From JBDGYW01 sp964580055 (GTDB lineage: Bacteria; Gemmatimonadota; Gemmatimonadetes; Gemmatimonadales; GWC2-71-9), in contig CAZOJI010000014.1 of NCBI GenBank assembly GCA_964580055.1, forward strand, positions 1 to 64,000: a DNA stretch of 64,000 bases, in the 5' to 3' direction. Positions 27,401-34,779 of the stretch are shown piece by piece. Below the pieces are notes generated by a model that was given only the letters and a program-made list of their open reading frames with translations, did not search any database and was not told where the DNA came from. Position numbers and translations under genes: made by a program. The stretch's first letter is position 1; each line of letters begins with the position of its first letter.

Positions 27401-27512
27401 TCCGACCAACGCCATAGTACTCAGGCATTTCACCAATCAGGAGGTATTCAATCAGATCGATGCAGCGCTTTCGGAATCGTGGTCACCAACGAGAGAGGAG
27501 GTAGGAGCATGA
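24417..27512 (+). CDS. bamE: BamE-type HdrA-like flavoprotein
   Basis: The product is 1031 aa, about the size of tandem-HdrA proteins. The first half has VVGGGISGIQAALD (residues ~12-25), CTGCTTCVEYCP (~111-122), CSICESVCQNQAI and CSSVCCSYIQKQV. The second half has TCHCGANIGRVV, VVGGGVAGMNAALG, QCVGCREEGRDYC and CCSQAVKNA. Two ferredoxin motifs close the protein (CIACGACLDVC, CCSNCPTNAI). Unlike the HdrA at 13093 it has no GltD insert, so NADH must enter through other subunits (NuoF-like, at 37-40 kb). ATG 24417 overlaps the bamD stop, and its own stop overlaps the bamF start. Confidence 0.86.
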   Translation: MTAAGTNFGDVMVVGGGISGIQAALDLATSGYKVYLVEKDPAIGGKMAQLDKTFPTNDCSMCIESPKFIECDRHPNIEILTYTEVDSVEGQAGDFDVTLTRKPRYVKEDVCTGCTTCVEYCPINIPDPFNQGLSDNKATHMYFAQAVPLVPYIDAECLYLKDDKCSICESVCQNQAIDLRQKEQEQVVNVGAIVLSPGYGAFDPKIRGDYGYGTIDNVVTSLDFERLLCATGPHEGEILRPSDHEHPHKIAWIHCVGSRQVQDGGHSYCSSVCCSYIQKQVILAKDHDAGTEAVVFHNDIRSYGKDFERFYHRAESLPGVRFVRSYVQIGREIPETKNVTIRYATNNEGVKEEEFDLVVLGIGLAPPANVEHLSEQFGIELNEHGFCKTNPTNPIETTRPGVFVSGAFQGPMDIPESVMSASGSNALAGALLSSRRGKLDVERVYPEERDVSVEEVKVGVFTCHCGANIGRVVNIPEVTEYAGTLDTVAHAEEGLFICSTDAAEQIANTIREKGLNRVVVAACTPRTHEPLFRDTLREGGINQYFFDMANIREHCSWVHSKQKEEATAKAKDIIRMSVARAIDLEPLEEYELPVNKTTLVVGGGVAGMNAALGLANQGFEVYLVEKQDELGGMARRIQTTLEGLDVQAYVKDLIRQVYQNPLVHVYHGATITDSSGYVGSFETTVKSEGRTKTFLHGATIIATGAEEHKPTEYLYGEDDRVMTQVEVEERLANGDETLANARSAVMIQCVGCREEGRDYCARVCCSQAVKNALKLKAINPDMDIYILYRDMRTYGFREDYYFEAANQGVRFVRWEPDGPGGKPEVEPATDEGGKPVLQVAVFDHVLGQRLVLDADVVALSAAAVPSLGNPEIARLFKVTVNSDGFFQEAHVKLRPVDFAADGVFMCGAGHYPKHLAEAVSQAYGAAGRAVTLLSKDTVTASGSVCEVDESACIACGACLDVCTYGAIHWRGKKGNQTAEVNPALCKGDGLCCSNCPTNAIVLRHFTNQEVFNQIDAALSESWSPTREEVGA

Positions 27513-28351
27513 CAGGACTAGGCTTTACGCCCAGGATCGTCGCTTTCCTCTGCAATTGGTGAGCGTATTCCGCTGCGGACCTGTCTGGCGTGACCAGACA
27601 AAGCTATGCACCGGAGATTCGAATCATACGCCTGATGTGCACAGGCAGGGTGGACCTGTCGTTCGTGCTGCGCGCGTTCCAGAAGGGGGCGGACGGCGTG
27701 ATCATCGGGGGCTGCTGGCTCGGCGAGTGCCATTACGTGACCGAGGGCAACTACTATGCGTTGAACATGATGCATCTGTGCAAGAAGTTGCTCGAGTACG
27801 CCGGCATCAATCCCGAGCGGCTCAGGATCGAGTGGATATCAGCGGCCGAAGGCATGCGGTTCGCCGAGATCATGAACGACTTCACCGAGAAGCTCGAGGA
27901 ATTGGGCCCTGCGCAAGACGGCAACGGTGCGGATTCGAACGAGGTTGCTTCCAAGCTGGAAGAGATCCAGGAACTCGTACCTTACATCAAGATAAACAAG
28001 AGGGAAAAGCTGGCCACGCGGCTCGACAAAGAAGGGGATTACGACCAGCTATACACCGGCGATGAAGTAGAGAGGATCTTCAGTGAGGTAATCTCCTACT
28101 ACATCGATCCGGACAACTGCAAAGCCTGCATGATTTGTCTCAGGAAATGCCCTGTGGACGCGATTGCGGGCGGCAAGAACCTGATACACGTGATCGATCA
28201 GGCGAGCTGCATAAGGTGCGGTACCTGCTATGAAGTCTGCCCCGACCGTTTCAGTGCGGTGAGTGAGATTTCGGGCAGATCGGTACCGGACCCGCTTCCC
28301 GAAGACAAGAGAACGATCGTCAGGAAGCAGGCGGGGAAAGGCACGGCCTAG
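27509..28351 (+). CDS. bamF: BamF-type MvhD-ferredoxin selenoprotein (in-frame UGA read as Sec18)
   Basis: Read from ATG 27509 (overlapping the bamE stop) the frame is open for 280 codons except one UGA at 27560-27562, codon 18. Residues 11-25 read VAFLCNW-U-AYSAADL. The Cys-form paralogue at 17628 reads VAFCCTY-C-AYAAGDL, and the two align without gaps from there through IRLMCTGRVD and GCWLGECHYVTEGN. UGA therefore replaces a conserved cluster cysteine, not a random residue. A SECIS-like hairpin follows. The C-terminal part (~195-250) has two [4Fe-4S] motifs, CKACMICLRKCP and CIRCGTCYEVCP. Sec in MvhD-family proteins is known in methanogens, and to my memory in Bam clusters. Gene finders would start it falsely at GTG 27590. 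Confidence 0.87.
27560..27600 (+). promoter_or_regulatory. UGA codon and bacterial SECIS-like hairpin in bamF
   Basis: After the UGA (27560-27562) comes a perfect 7-bp stem, TGTCTGG (27582-27588) with CCAGACA (27594-27600), and a 5-nt loop, CGTGA. The loop begins 26 nt after the UGA and has G at its second position. This fits the general bacterial SECIS description: a short stem, a small apical loop with a G near its 5' side, and about 16-37 nt from the UGA. Confidence 0.75.
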
Positions 28352-28374
28352 GGAACACCCGATGCATCTTCGAA

Positions 28375-29736
28375 TCAAATACCCTGTTCAATCATGGCAT
28401 CGGCGACTCTGACGAACCCGGCAATGTTCGCGCCGCTGACGTAATCCCCGGGCGCGCCGAACTCCCGAGCAACATCCAGGCAAGTTTCATGGATGTTCTT
28501 CATGATTATCCTGAGTCGACTGTCAACTTCATCACGTGTCCAGGGGTAATGCATGCTGTTCTGAGCCATCTCGAGTCCAGCCACAGCAGACCCACCGGCG
28601 TTAGCTGCTTTGCCTGGTGCGTAGAGAACCTCGTGGTCGCGGAATACTATTCTCGCATCCGGCGTAGTGGGCATATTGGAGCCCTCCACTACGAGTTCGA
28701 TTCCGTTCTTGAGTAGTGCCCTGGCATCGCTGCTGTTGATCTCGTTCTGGCTTGCGCAAGGGAACGCACAATCCGCTTCGCGATGCCACACCGGGTTTTC
28801 GTCCACGTTGCCCGACTCAGCCGAGGTAAACTCGGCGCTAGAAAACTCTGCGGCGAACTCCCGCACCGGTCCACGGCGTACGTTCTTCAGTTCCTTCAGC
28901 CAATCCAGTTTTTCTGTATCAATACCCTCGGGGTCGTAAATGGAACCACCCGTGTCGGAGACAGATACCACTATAGCACCAAGTGCGATCAACTTCTCTA
29001 TCGTAGACAGCGCGACCTTCCCGCTACCTGAAACCAGGCAGGTTCTTCCTTCGAGGTTTTCGTTCAGGCTAGCGAGCATCTCCTCAGCAAAGTACACGAC
29101 ACCGTATCCCGTAGCTTCCGCGCTCATCAATGAACCGCCCCAACTCAAGCCCTTCCCTGTAAGGACTCCGGCGAACTCATTCCGCAACTTGCGGTATTGG
29201 CCGAACAGGTAGCCGATTTCGCGCCCGCCCACACCGATATCACCGCCCGGTACGTCGGTGTTGGGGCCGATGTGCCTGTGCATCTCGTCCATGAAGCTCT
29301 GACAGAACCGCATCACCTCCTGATCGCTTCTGCCCTTGGGGTTGAAATCGGCTCCGCCGTAACCCGCACCCATTGGCAAGGTGGTGAGGCTGTTCTTGAA
29401 CACTTGCTCCAAGGCGAGGGATTTCAGAATCCCCAGGTTGACAGAGGGATGAAAGCGCAAACCACCCTTGTAAGGTCCGATGGCGCCGTTCATCTCTACA
29501 CGATGACCTCGATTGATCCAGATTTGCCCTTCATCGTCTACCCAGGAGATCCGGAACACGACGGTTCGCTCGGGCTCGATGATCCGTTCCAGGATCCTGG
29601 CTTCTCTGTACCTCGGATTTCGCTCCAGCAGCGGGGCAAGCGACTCCACCACTTCCTGAACCGTCTGGTGGAATTCCGGCTCGCTCGGATTTCGCGATTT
29701 CACCTCAGCCATCAGTTTCTGAACGTAAGCAGACAT
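28375..29736 (-). CDS. gdhA: Glutamate dehydrogenase-like protein with substituted catalytic lysine
   Basis: The product is 453 aa, typical of hexameric NAD(P)-glutamate dehydrogenase. It has PYKGGLRFHPSVN (substrate lysine present), FKNSLTTLPMG (second lysine present), VPGGDIGVGGREIGY (catalytic Asp present) and a Rossmann half with VSGSGKVALSTIEKL. The normal GG-x-K-GG-S/A-DF motif, which carries the catalytic lysine, reads GAGYGGADF here (TAC, Tyr). That should abolish or alter ordinary glutamate deamination. It is the last gene of the minus-strand unit, 19 nt after the PEP-synthase-like gene, and is convergent with bamF. It may be a repurposed enzyme or act on another amino or imino acid. 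Confidence 0.85.
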   Translation of the reverse strand: MSAYVQKLMAEVKSRNPSEPEFHQTVQEVVESLAPLLERNPRYREARILERIIEPERTVVFRISWVDDEGQIWINRGHRVEMNGAIGPYKGGLRFHPSVNLGILKSLALEQVFKNSLTTLPMGAGYGGADFNPKGRSDQEVMRFCQSFMDEMHRHIGPNTDVPGGDIGVGGREIGYLFGQYRKLRNEFAGVLTGKGLSWGGSLMSAEATGYGVVYFAEEMLASLNENLEGRTCLVSGSGKVALSTIEKLIALGAIVVSVSDTGGSIYDPEGIDTEKLDWLKELKNVRRGPVREFAAEFSSAEFTSAESGNVDENPVWHREADCAFPCASQNEINSSDARALLKNGIELVVEGSNMPTTPDARIVFRDHEVLYAPGKAANAGGSAVAGLEMAQNSMHYPWTRDEVDSRLRIIMKNIHETCLDVAREFGAPGDYVSGANIAGFVRVADAMIEQGI

Positions 29737-29755
29737 CAGTCGACTCTCTCTCGGG

Positions 29756-32700
29756 TTAAGCTCGTGTTGCTGCTGAAACCGGCCGTGCCGCTTCTCCTAG
29801 CTTCAGGCGCCGCGCCGCATCAGTGACCGCGTTGATCTTCACCGCGTAGCTACTCTTCCTGGCTATGTCCTCGTCCGTTACGATGTGTACGTCCAGAAGT
29901 CCTCCGGACCGGTATCCCGTCTTGAGGTAGTTGATTTCGTCGAGACACATGCTCCACCCTTCGAGCCATTGAATCAGGCTCTCCCGCTCGGAGGCCGTGC
30001 CCGTAAAATGAACCAACACGTCTATGTCGCTGCCAGGTCCCGCTGTTCCGTTCTTGGTGCTTCCAAACAGATAGAAGGCGGAAACACCGAACCGTTCCGC
30101 ATCCAAGTGTGCGGCGATCTGCTCGGCCATGCGGTAGCGCCAGCGCCAATAGCTCTCGGGGTGATCTTCTTGGAAGTATTCCTCCTGGTCGGACCGACCG
30201 ATTTCCTCGTCGGAATCGACGAGCAAGGCAACGGCATCGCCCAGTTCGGCATTCATCAGAACCTGCGCCACCTGACCTCCTGACACTCCCGCCACATCGA
30301 TAACCCGAACCACATCTGAAAGAGACTCATGATCCGGCAAGAGTTCCTTCAGCAGATTCCTCGAACGGGTAAGGAAGATCTTGTTGAAGGTAATATCGTC
30401 GGCGTCAGGAAAGACGGGTAGGTAGTGGATGCCCGACTCCGAGAGATCGAGCAGGAAATGGACTCTCGATGACGAAATAGTTGCCTGCCGTACGTCCTGG
30501 ATCAGCTCGACCAGAACAGCGGTGTTATCGATCTCCGTGCGTCCGATATCGATCCCAAAATGATCGCGGTCGTCGCCGCCCGCTCCAAGCGGGGCCATCA
30601 AGATGAACTGACGCTTGGGCAGCACCTCGTTCAGTTTGGACACGACAGATTCCACCGCCGTGAAGCGTGACCCTTCTCCGAGCGCTTCGTATTCGTGCGG
30701 ATCCACGTAGACGATGTGAGTGATGTTCGCCACCCTTCCGTTCGTCACAAAACGGTTGGCGGAGAATATCACCTTGTCTTGACTGACCTCTTGGGGTATG
30801 GGGGCAGGACGGTGCCGATGAAGGAAGTCCAGAGGTCGACATTGCAATAGATAGAGCTGATCTCCGTCGGAAGCAAATTCGATCTCTACAGGACCGCCCA
30901 GATGTTTCTCCAGAATTCGCAACACATTGCGAATCTCGATCACGAAAGGACTTCGAGATACCAGACCATCGAAACTCACCACGAGTTGATCGTCTTCATA
31001 GTCCGGCTTCTCCGGATCCAGGGGCTGCAAATCGCCATCTTCGATGGCAGACAGCACTTGTTGCGCTTGGCGGTGTGGATAGCCGAACTCCCTGAGGAGT
31101 CGACTCAACTCGATCGCATCCAACCGGTTTGCCTCCAAATGGATCGCATCTGCTGTCTTGGGACTGTCGTGCAATGCGCTCTCGGGCGTCCTATCCACCC
31201 TGAGCGATGGTCGGCCCGGTACGAAGACCAGCGGCTGCCTGCGATTTGCTTTATCTTCGGCCCGGTCATAGAACCCCGGTACGATACGAACGAGACCGTC
31301 TTCCGGTTCGACATCGTTGAGCCAAGGTAACTCGTTGCGACTGCGGGCTACCCCTGAGAAGGTGGGTAGATAGTACGGACCCACTTTCATTCCCACTGCC
31401 TCTTGGATCAGAACACATATCTGTTCGCTGAACTCGAGCAGGCCGAGCTTGGCCCGATGCTCGATAGGCTCTGGACCGAAGTTCGAGGCATAGACCTCGG
31501 CCACTGCCCGCATGAGGGCTCGGAGGCGCTCCTCCCTGGTACCCTGGTTTGCCAAGAACACACTCTTGTGTTTGGCGATGTATGAGGAGCCGGTCCGATC
31601 CTCGAGAAGCGACGAACTCCGCACTATCAGAGGACGGTCCCCGAAGTCGTCCAGGGCCATCGACATCCCGTTAAGCATTTCGGGAGGGAATGCCGCCTGC
31701 TTGAACATCTCGGTGACGTGCGAGTACTCGACGCGGACGCGTTCGATCTCTTTGTATTTTTGTTCCACTACCTCGTCCATGTTGTTGTAATGCATGAACT
31801 CGTGCATCATGTCCGAGGGTATGTACCAGGTCTTGGGGACTTTGAATGATGCGTCCAGGGATTCGCCGTCGTTCGCCTTTTTCAAGATCTGCGCAGCGAG
31901 GAAGAGCCCGGCGCACTTGCCGCCGAGCTTACCGTGACTCTCCGCCGAATAGACTGCCTTTTGGAGGAGGTGATAGAGATCCTCAATATCGACGTGATCC
32001 TTGGCAACGTTGATGTAATCCAGCCGGTTGGACAGTATGGATTCGATCAGGAGAACCTTGAGACCGCGTGCGAGGGGGTACTGCGTTTCGGCGTCCTCGT
32101 GAGTCGTAATGAAATAGCGGCGGAGTGCGCTCGCGACTTCCGCAATCGGCAGGTGACGGCGTGCGGTCCGGAGCAACGCACCGAGTTTGTCCTCTTGTAT
32201 CCACATCTGAATCCGGGACAGAATCTCGTCGTTACTCAGGTGATCGGCGGCGAGGCGATACAGCCGCTCCGTGAATTCAGCGGAAAAGGAAAGCACGAGA
32301 CTCTGACTGTGTCCGTTCATCTCGTCGCCGTAGTGGTTCCCACCCGTGCTGCGTCGGTGCGTATATGCGCGCCTCAGCTCTTCCGCTCCCGCGATGCCGC
32401 TCCAGCACAAGTGGTTGAGCATCTTGTTGGAGATTCTCAGGAATAGAGCATTGTCCGTTTGCCGGATCAGATCCAATACGGCTTCCCAATCACCTCGGCG
32501 CTTCTCAGAGAGATCTCTACCGCCACTCTGCCACTCCTGGAAGATGTGGTTCATCCTCTTGTAAGTCAGGAAGTGGTTGAGCCGGTCGGCGATGGTCTCA
32601 ATGAGCCTCTTCTCTTCCTCGAGAAAAGGCTCGCTACCCGATTCGCTCGTTTCTCGAGTGTAGTAGACTTCGACCGTTCCCACCACGTGATCTTGCTGGA

Positions 32701-32962
32701 CGATGTCCGCACTGAGTCTCCAAGGCGTCTCCTTGAAATCTTCGGATCGGTATTCGGAGCCTTCGAGTGTGATTCTGGCGACGCAGATCTCGGGAAACTG
32801 CCACCCAGGGGGGATGGCCCTGATGATTTGCTCGGCAACCTGGTCGATCTCCGTGTCCGGATCCTTCAGCGCCTCTTCGATGGCATAGAGACACGTTAGC
32901 TCCTTAGCCCGTTCGGTGAGGTCCTCGAGCAGTCGAATGGCCGATCTAGTCTGCTCCTTCAT
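29756..32962 (-). CDS. Sensor domain-PEP synthase-like ATP-grasp-nucleotidyltransferase fusion
   Basis: The product is 1068 aa with three parts. Residues ~18-140 form a GAF-like sensor segment (KELTCLYAIEEAL ... FPEICVARITLEG ... PFLEEEKRLIETIADRL), closely similar to one in the histidine kinase at 43074. The middle is a pyruvate-phosphate-dikinase N-terminal (ATP-grasp) domain with GGKCAGL, LIVRSSSLLEDR, LIQEAVG and YLLQCRPLD. The phosphohistidine and PEP-barrel domains of true PEP synthase are absent. Residues ~962-1050 form a minimal nucleotidyltransferase with LFGSTKNG and SDIDVLVH. I know of no characterised protein with this layout. It overlaps the previous gene by 17 nt. Its role may be to adenylylate or phosphorylate a partner in this operon. 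Confidence 0.8.
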   Translation of the reverse strand: MKEQTRSAIRLLEDLTERAKELTCLYAIEEALKDPDTEIDQVAEQIIRAIPPGWQFPEICVARITLEGSEYRSEDFKETPWRLSADIVQQDHVVGTVEVYYTRETSESGSEPFLEEEKRLIETIADRLNHFLTYKRMNHIFQEWQSGGRDLSEKRRGDWEAVLDLIRQTDNALFLRISNKMLNHLCWSGIAGAEELRRAYTHRRSTGGNHYGDEMNGHSQSLVLSFSAEFTERLYRLAADHLSNDEILSRIQMWIQEDKLGALLRTARRHLPIAEVASALRRYFITTHEDAETQYPLARGLKVLLIESILSNRLDYINVAKDHVDIEDLYHLLQKAVYSAESHGKLGGKCAGLFLAAQILKKANDGESLDASFKVPKTWYIPSDMMHEFMHYNNMDEVVEQKYKEIERVRVEYSHVTEMFKQAAFPPEMLNGMSMALDDFGDRPLIVRSSSLLEDRTGSSYIAKHKSVFLANQGTREERLRALMRAVAEVYASNFGPEPIEHRAKLGLLEFSEQICVLIQEAVGMKVGPYYLPTFSGVARSRNELPWLNDVEPEDGLVRIVPGFYDRAEDKANRRQPLVFVPGRPSLRVDRTPESALHDSPKTADAIHLEANRLDAIELSRLLREFGYPHRQAQQVLSAIEDGDLQPLDPEKPDYEDDQLVVSFDGLVSRSPFVIEIRNVLRILEKHLGGPVEIEFASDGDQLYLLQCRPLDFLHRHRPAPIPQEVSQDKVIFSANRFVTNGRVANITHIVYVDPHEYEALGEGSRFTAVESVVSKLNEVLPKRQFILMAPLGAGGDDRDHFGIDIGRTEIDNTAVLVELIQDVRQATISSSRVHFLLDLSESGIHYLPVFPDADDITFNKIFLTRSRNLLKELLPDHESLSDVVRVIDVAGVSGGQVAQVLMNAELGDAVALLVDSDEEIGRSDQEEYFQEDHPESYWRWRYRMAEQIAAHLDAERFGVSAFYLFGSTKNGTAGPGSDIDVLVHFTGTASERESLIQWLEGWSMCLDEINYLKTGYRSGGLLDVHIVTDEDIARKSSYAVKINAVTDAARRLKLGEAARPVSAATRA

Positions 32963-34712
32963 GGGATATCACCCCCCGACAACGCTTTCCATCCACTTTG
33001 ATTTGAAGCGGTTCGTCCAGAGCGATGTGACGCACGTACCGCAACTCATGCACGCCCGCTTGGCTGTTGAACCACTCCCAGTTGACGGGGTACTTGCCCG
33101 TCTTGTCCGCCGAGAAATAAAGTATACGGAGGCCGGTCAGGTTATGGAAGAAATGCGATCCTTGACTCATGTCTACGTTCATGGCGGATGTAGACGCCTC
33201 TACTACTACCTTTGCACCGGAAACCTGGCCCCATTTCGCCGGAATGCCTAGCCAGGGATCGGTGGTTCCAAGACGACCGATCACCACCAGAAGGTAAGGA
33301 CGATCAGCATCGAGAAGGCGGCGGTTCATCTCGTCCAGCTCCGAGACAATCAGCCAGGTATCCTTCGCGGAGAACGCCTCGGGTTTGACGTAGACGACGT
33401 CCCTTATGGACTCTATATGTCCATTGCCCAGGACTTCCTCAGAGGCCACGACTACGTGGTCTCCTGTTAGCTCCTCCTCGGAGACCTCCACCGCATCCTT
33501 GTAGACGAACATCGGTCGGACCTGAAGGAAGCCGAAACTTGCACGCCCTCCCCCTCCTTCATCGAAGTTCACGGCGAACTCGATCTCAACCGGGTTACCC
33601 AATGCTTCTTCGCAGAGTGAGAGCAGGTCTCGTACCAACCCATTCAAGGGAATCCGGCCCAGTTCCAGCAGCGGTGCGAAATCGAGCACCCTGGGCCCCC
33701 GGGGTCCGATGCCCATGGTGATCCTGTCGGACTGTGGATCGTAGGTCGACGCTACTTCCCGAAGCACGCCGTCCTCCTCGGCATGCCTGAGATTGCCTTC
33801 AAACAGATACTCCGTTTCATGGATCGGATCGTAGGTCGGAGGCTTGCCCATGTTAACCGACCAGAACAGGGTTTGGCTCTGTTCGAGCAACTCCGTGGTG
33901 GATCCGAAAGGAGGCTTCGCTTTGGGATAGGACGGACAGTACGTCCAGCATCGACCGCCGTCCACGATGGTCTTGCCCAAGCCGAGCGCCAAACTCACGA
34001 CGCCATCCTCAGGACGTGCGTGCCCCAAGGCGTAGAAGTTGTATGAGCGGGCGACACCCGAAACATTGGGATAGAACCGATCCCCGTGCCGCTGGCCCAC
34101 CACTTCCTGGATAATGACGGCCATTTTTTCATCACTGTCGGCTCGGCCCATGGCCTGACGATAGCTCTTGGCATCACGGAAAAAGGTCGACGCGTACACG
34201 AACTTGATCGACTCCTCCAGGGCCCGCAGACGCGCTTCGGTGCTGAACTGGTTGTTAGGAACCATCTTGGTCGCGTAGACTCCCGCGAAAGGCTGATTCA
34301 GAGCATCCTCCATCAAGCTGGAGGATCGGACCGCCAAGGGCACCCGCACGTCGGCGATGAGGCTTCTCAGCTCTTCGACCAACTCATCGGAAAGCTCGGC
34401 TGATTGAAAGGCCGTGGCCATGTGCGGATCCCGTGTATCCGAGAGCGCTACATTGTGGAGACGGTTGCGCTCCATGAAGTCATCGAACCAATCGGTGGCG
34501 ATCACCCAGAACCAGGGGATGTCGACGGTGAATTCGGGGAACGCCTCCTGTGAGAACTGATTCCGCAGGACTTCATCGACCCAGACGAGGCCTCGCGCCT
34601 TTCCTCCGAACTCCCCCGTCCCGATGGAGGAAAAACTGCTCTCTCTTGGAAAGGCGCTTGGTTCGGGTATCCCGGCATCCCCGAGATTAGCCTCGCTAAT
34701 GTCTTCTGTCAC
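32946..34712 (-). CDS. PEP synthase-like ATP-grasp protein (PPDK N-terminal domain only)
   Basis: The product is 588 aa. PPDK_N features are GGKARGLVWVDEVL near residue 35, LAVRSSSLMEDALNQPFAGVYAT near 125, VIIQEVVGQRHG, GLGKTIVDGG and FGFLQVRPMF. The C-terminal section has GRLGTTDPWLGIPAKW and SQGSHFFHNLTG, also seen in divergent form in the downstream 1068-aa protein. There is no His swivel domain with a T-x-H motif and no PEP-binding barrel, so it cannot be a complete PEP synthase. The start is GTG at 34712 without a strong ribosome-binding site. The stop region overlaps the next gene by 17 nt. The two ATP-grasp proteins probably act together. Confidence 0.8.
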   Translation of the reverse strand: MTEDISEANLGDAGIPEPSAFPRESSFSSIGTGEFGGKARGLVWVDEVLRNQFSQEAFPEFTVDIPWFWVIATDWFDDFMERNRLHNVALSDTRDPHMATAFQSAELSDELVEELRSLIADVRVPLAVRSSSLMEDALNQPFAGVYATKMVPNNQFSTEARLRALEESIKFVYASTFFRDAKSYRQAMGRADSDEKMAVIIQEVVGQRHGDRFYPNVSGVARSYNFYALGHARPEDGVVSLALGLGKTIVDGGRCWTYCPSYPKAKPPFGSTTELLEQSQTLFWSVNMGKPPTYDPIHETEYLFEGNLRHAEEDGVLREVASTYDPQSDRITMGIGPRGPRVLDFAPLLELGRIPLNGLVRDLLSLCEEALGNPVEIEFAVNFDEGGGGRASFGFLQVRPMFVYKDAVEVSEEELTGDHVVVASEEVLGNGHIESIRDVVYVKPEAFSAKDTWLIVSELDEMNRRLLDADRPYLLVVIGRLGTTDPWLGIPAKWGQVSGAKVVVEASTSAMNVDMSQGSHFFHNLTGLRILYFSADKTGKYPVNWEWFNSQAGVHELRYVRHIALDEPLQIKVDGKRCRGVISHEGAD

Positions 34713-34779
34713 GGCAGTCGCCTATCCCGCACGACGTGGATGAGTCGGCACCGCAGCCTCATCGACCCGCACGTGCCGC

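Noticed and set aside
27560..27562. Nonsense mutation making bamF a pseudogene
   Set aside because: Only one stop, exactly at the homologous Cys, with a hairpin behind it and an otherwise intact 280-codon frame.
27590..28351. Shorter bamF starting at GTG 27590
   Set aside because: It removes the conserved MvhD cluster motif and the coupled ATG; the UGA at the Cys position explains the interruption better.
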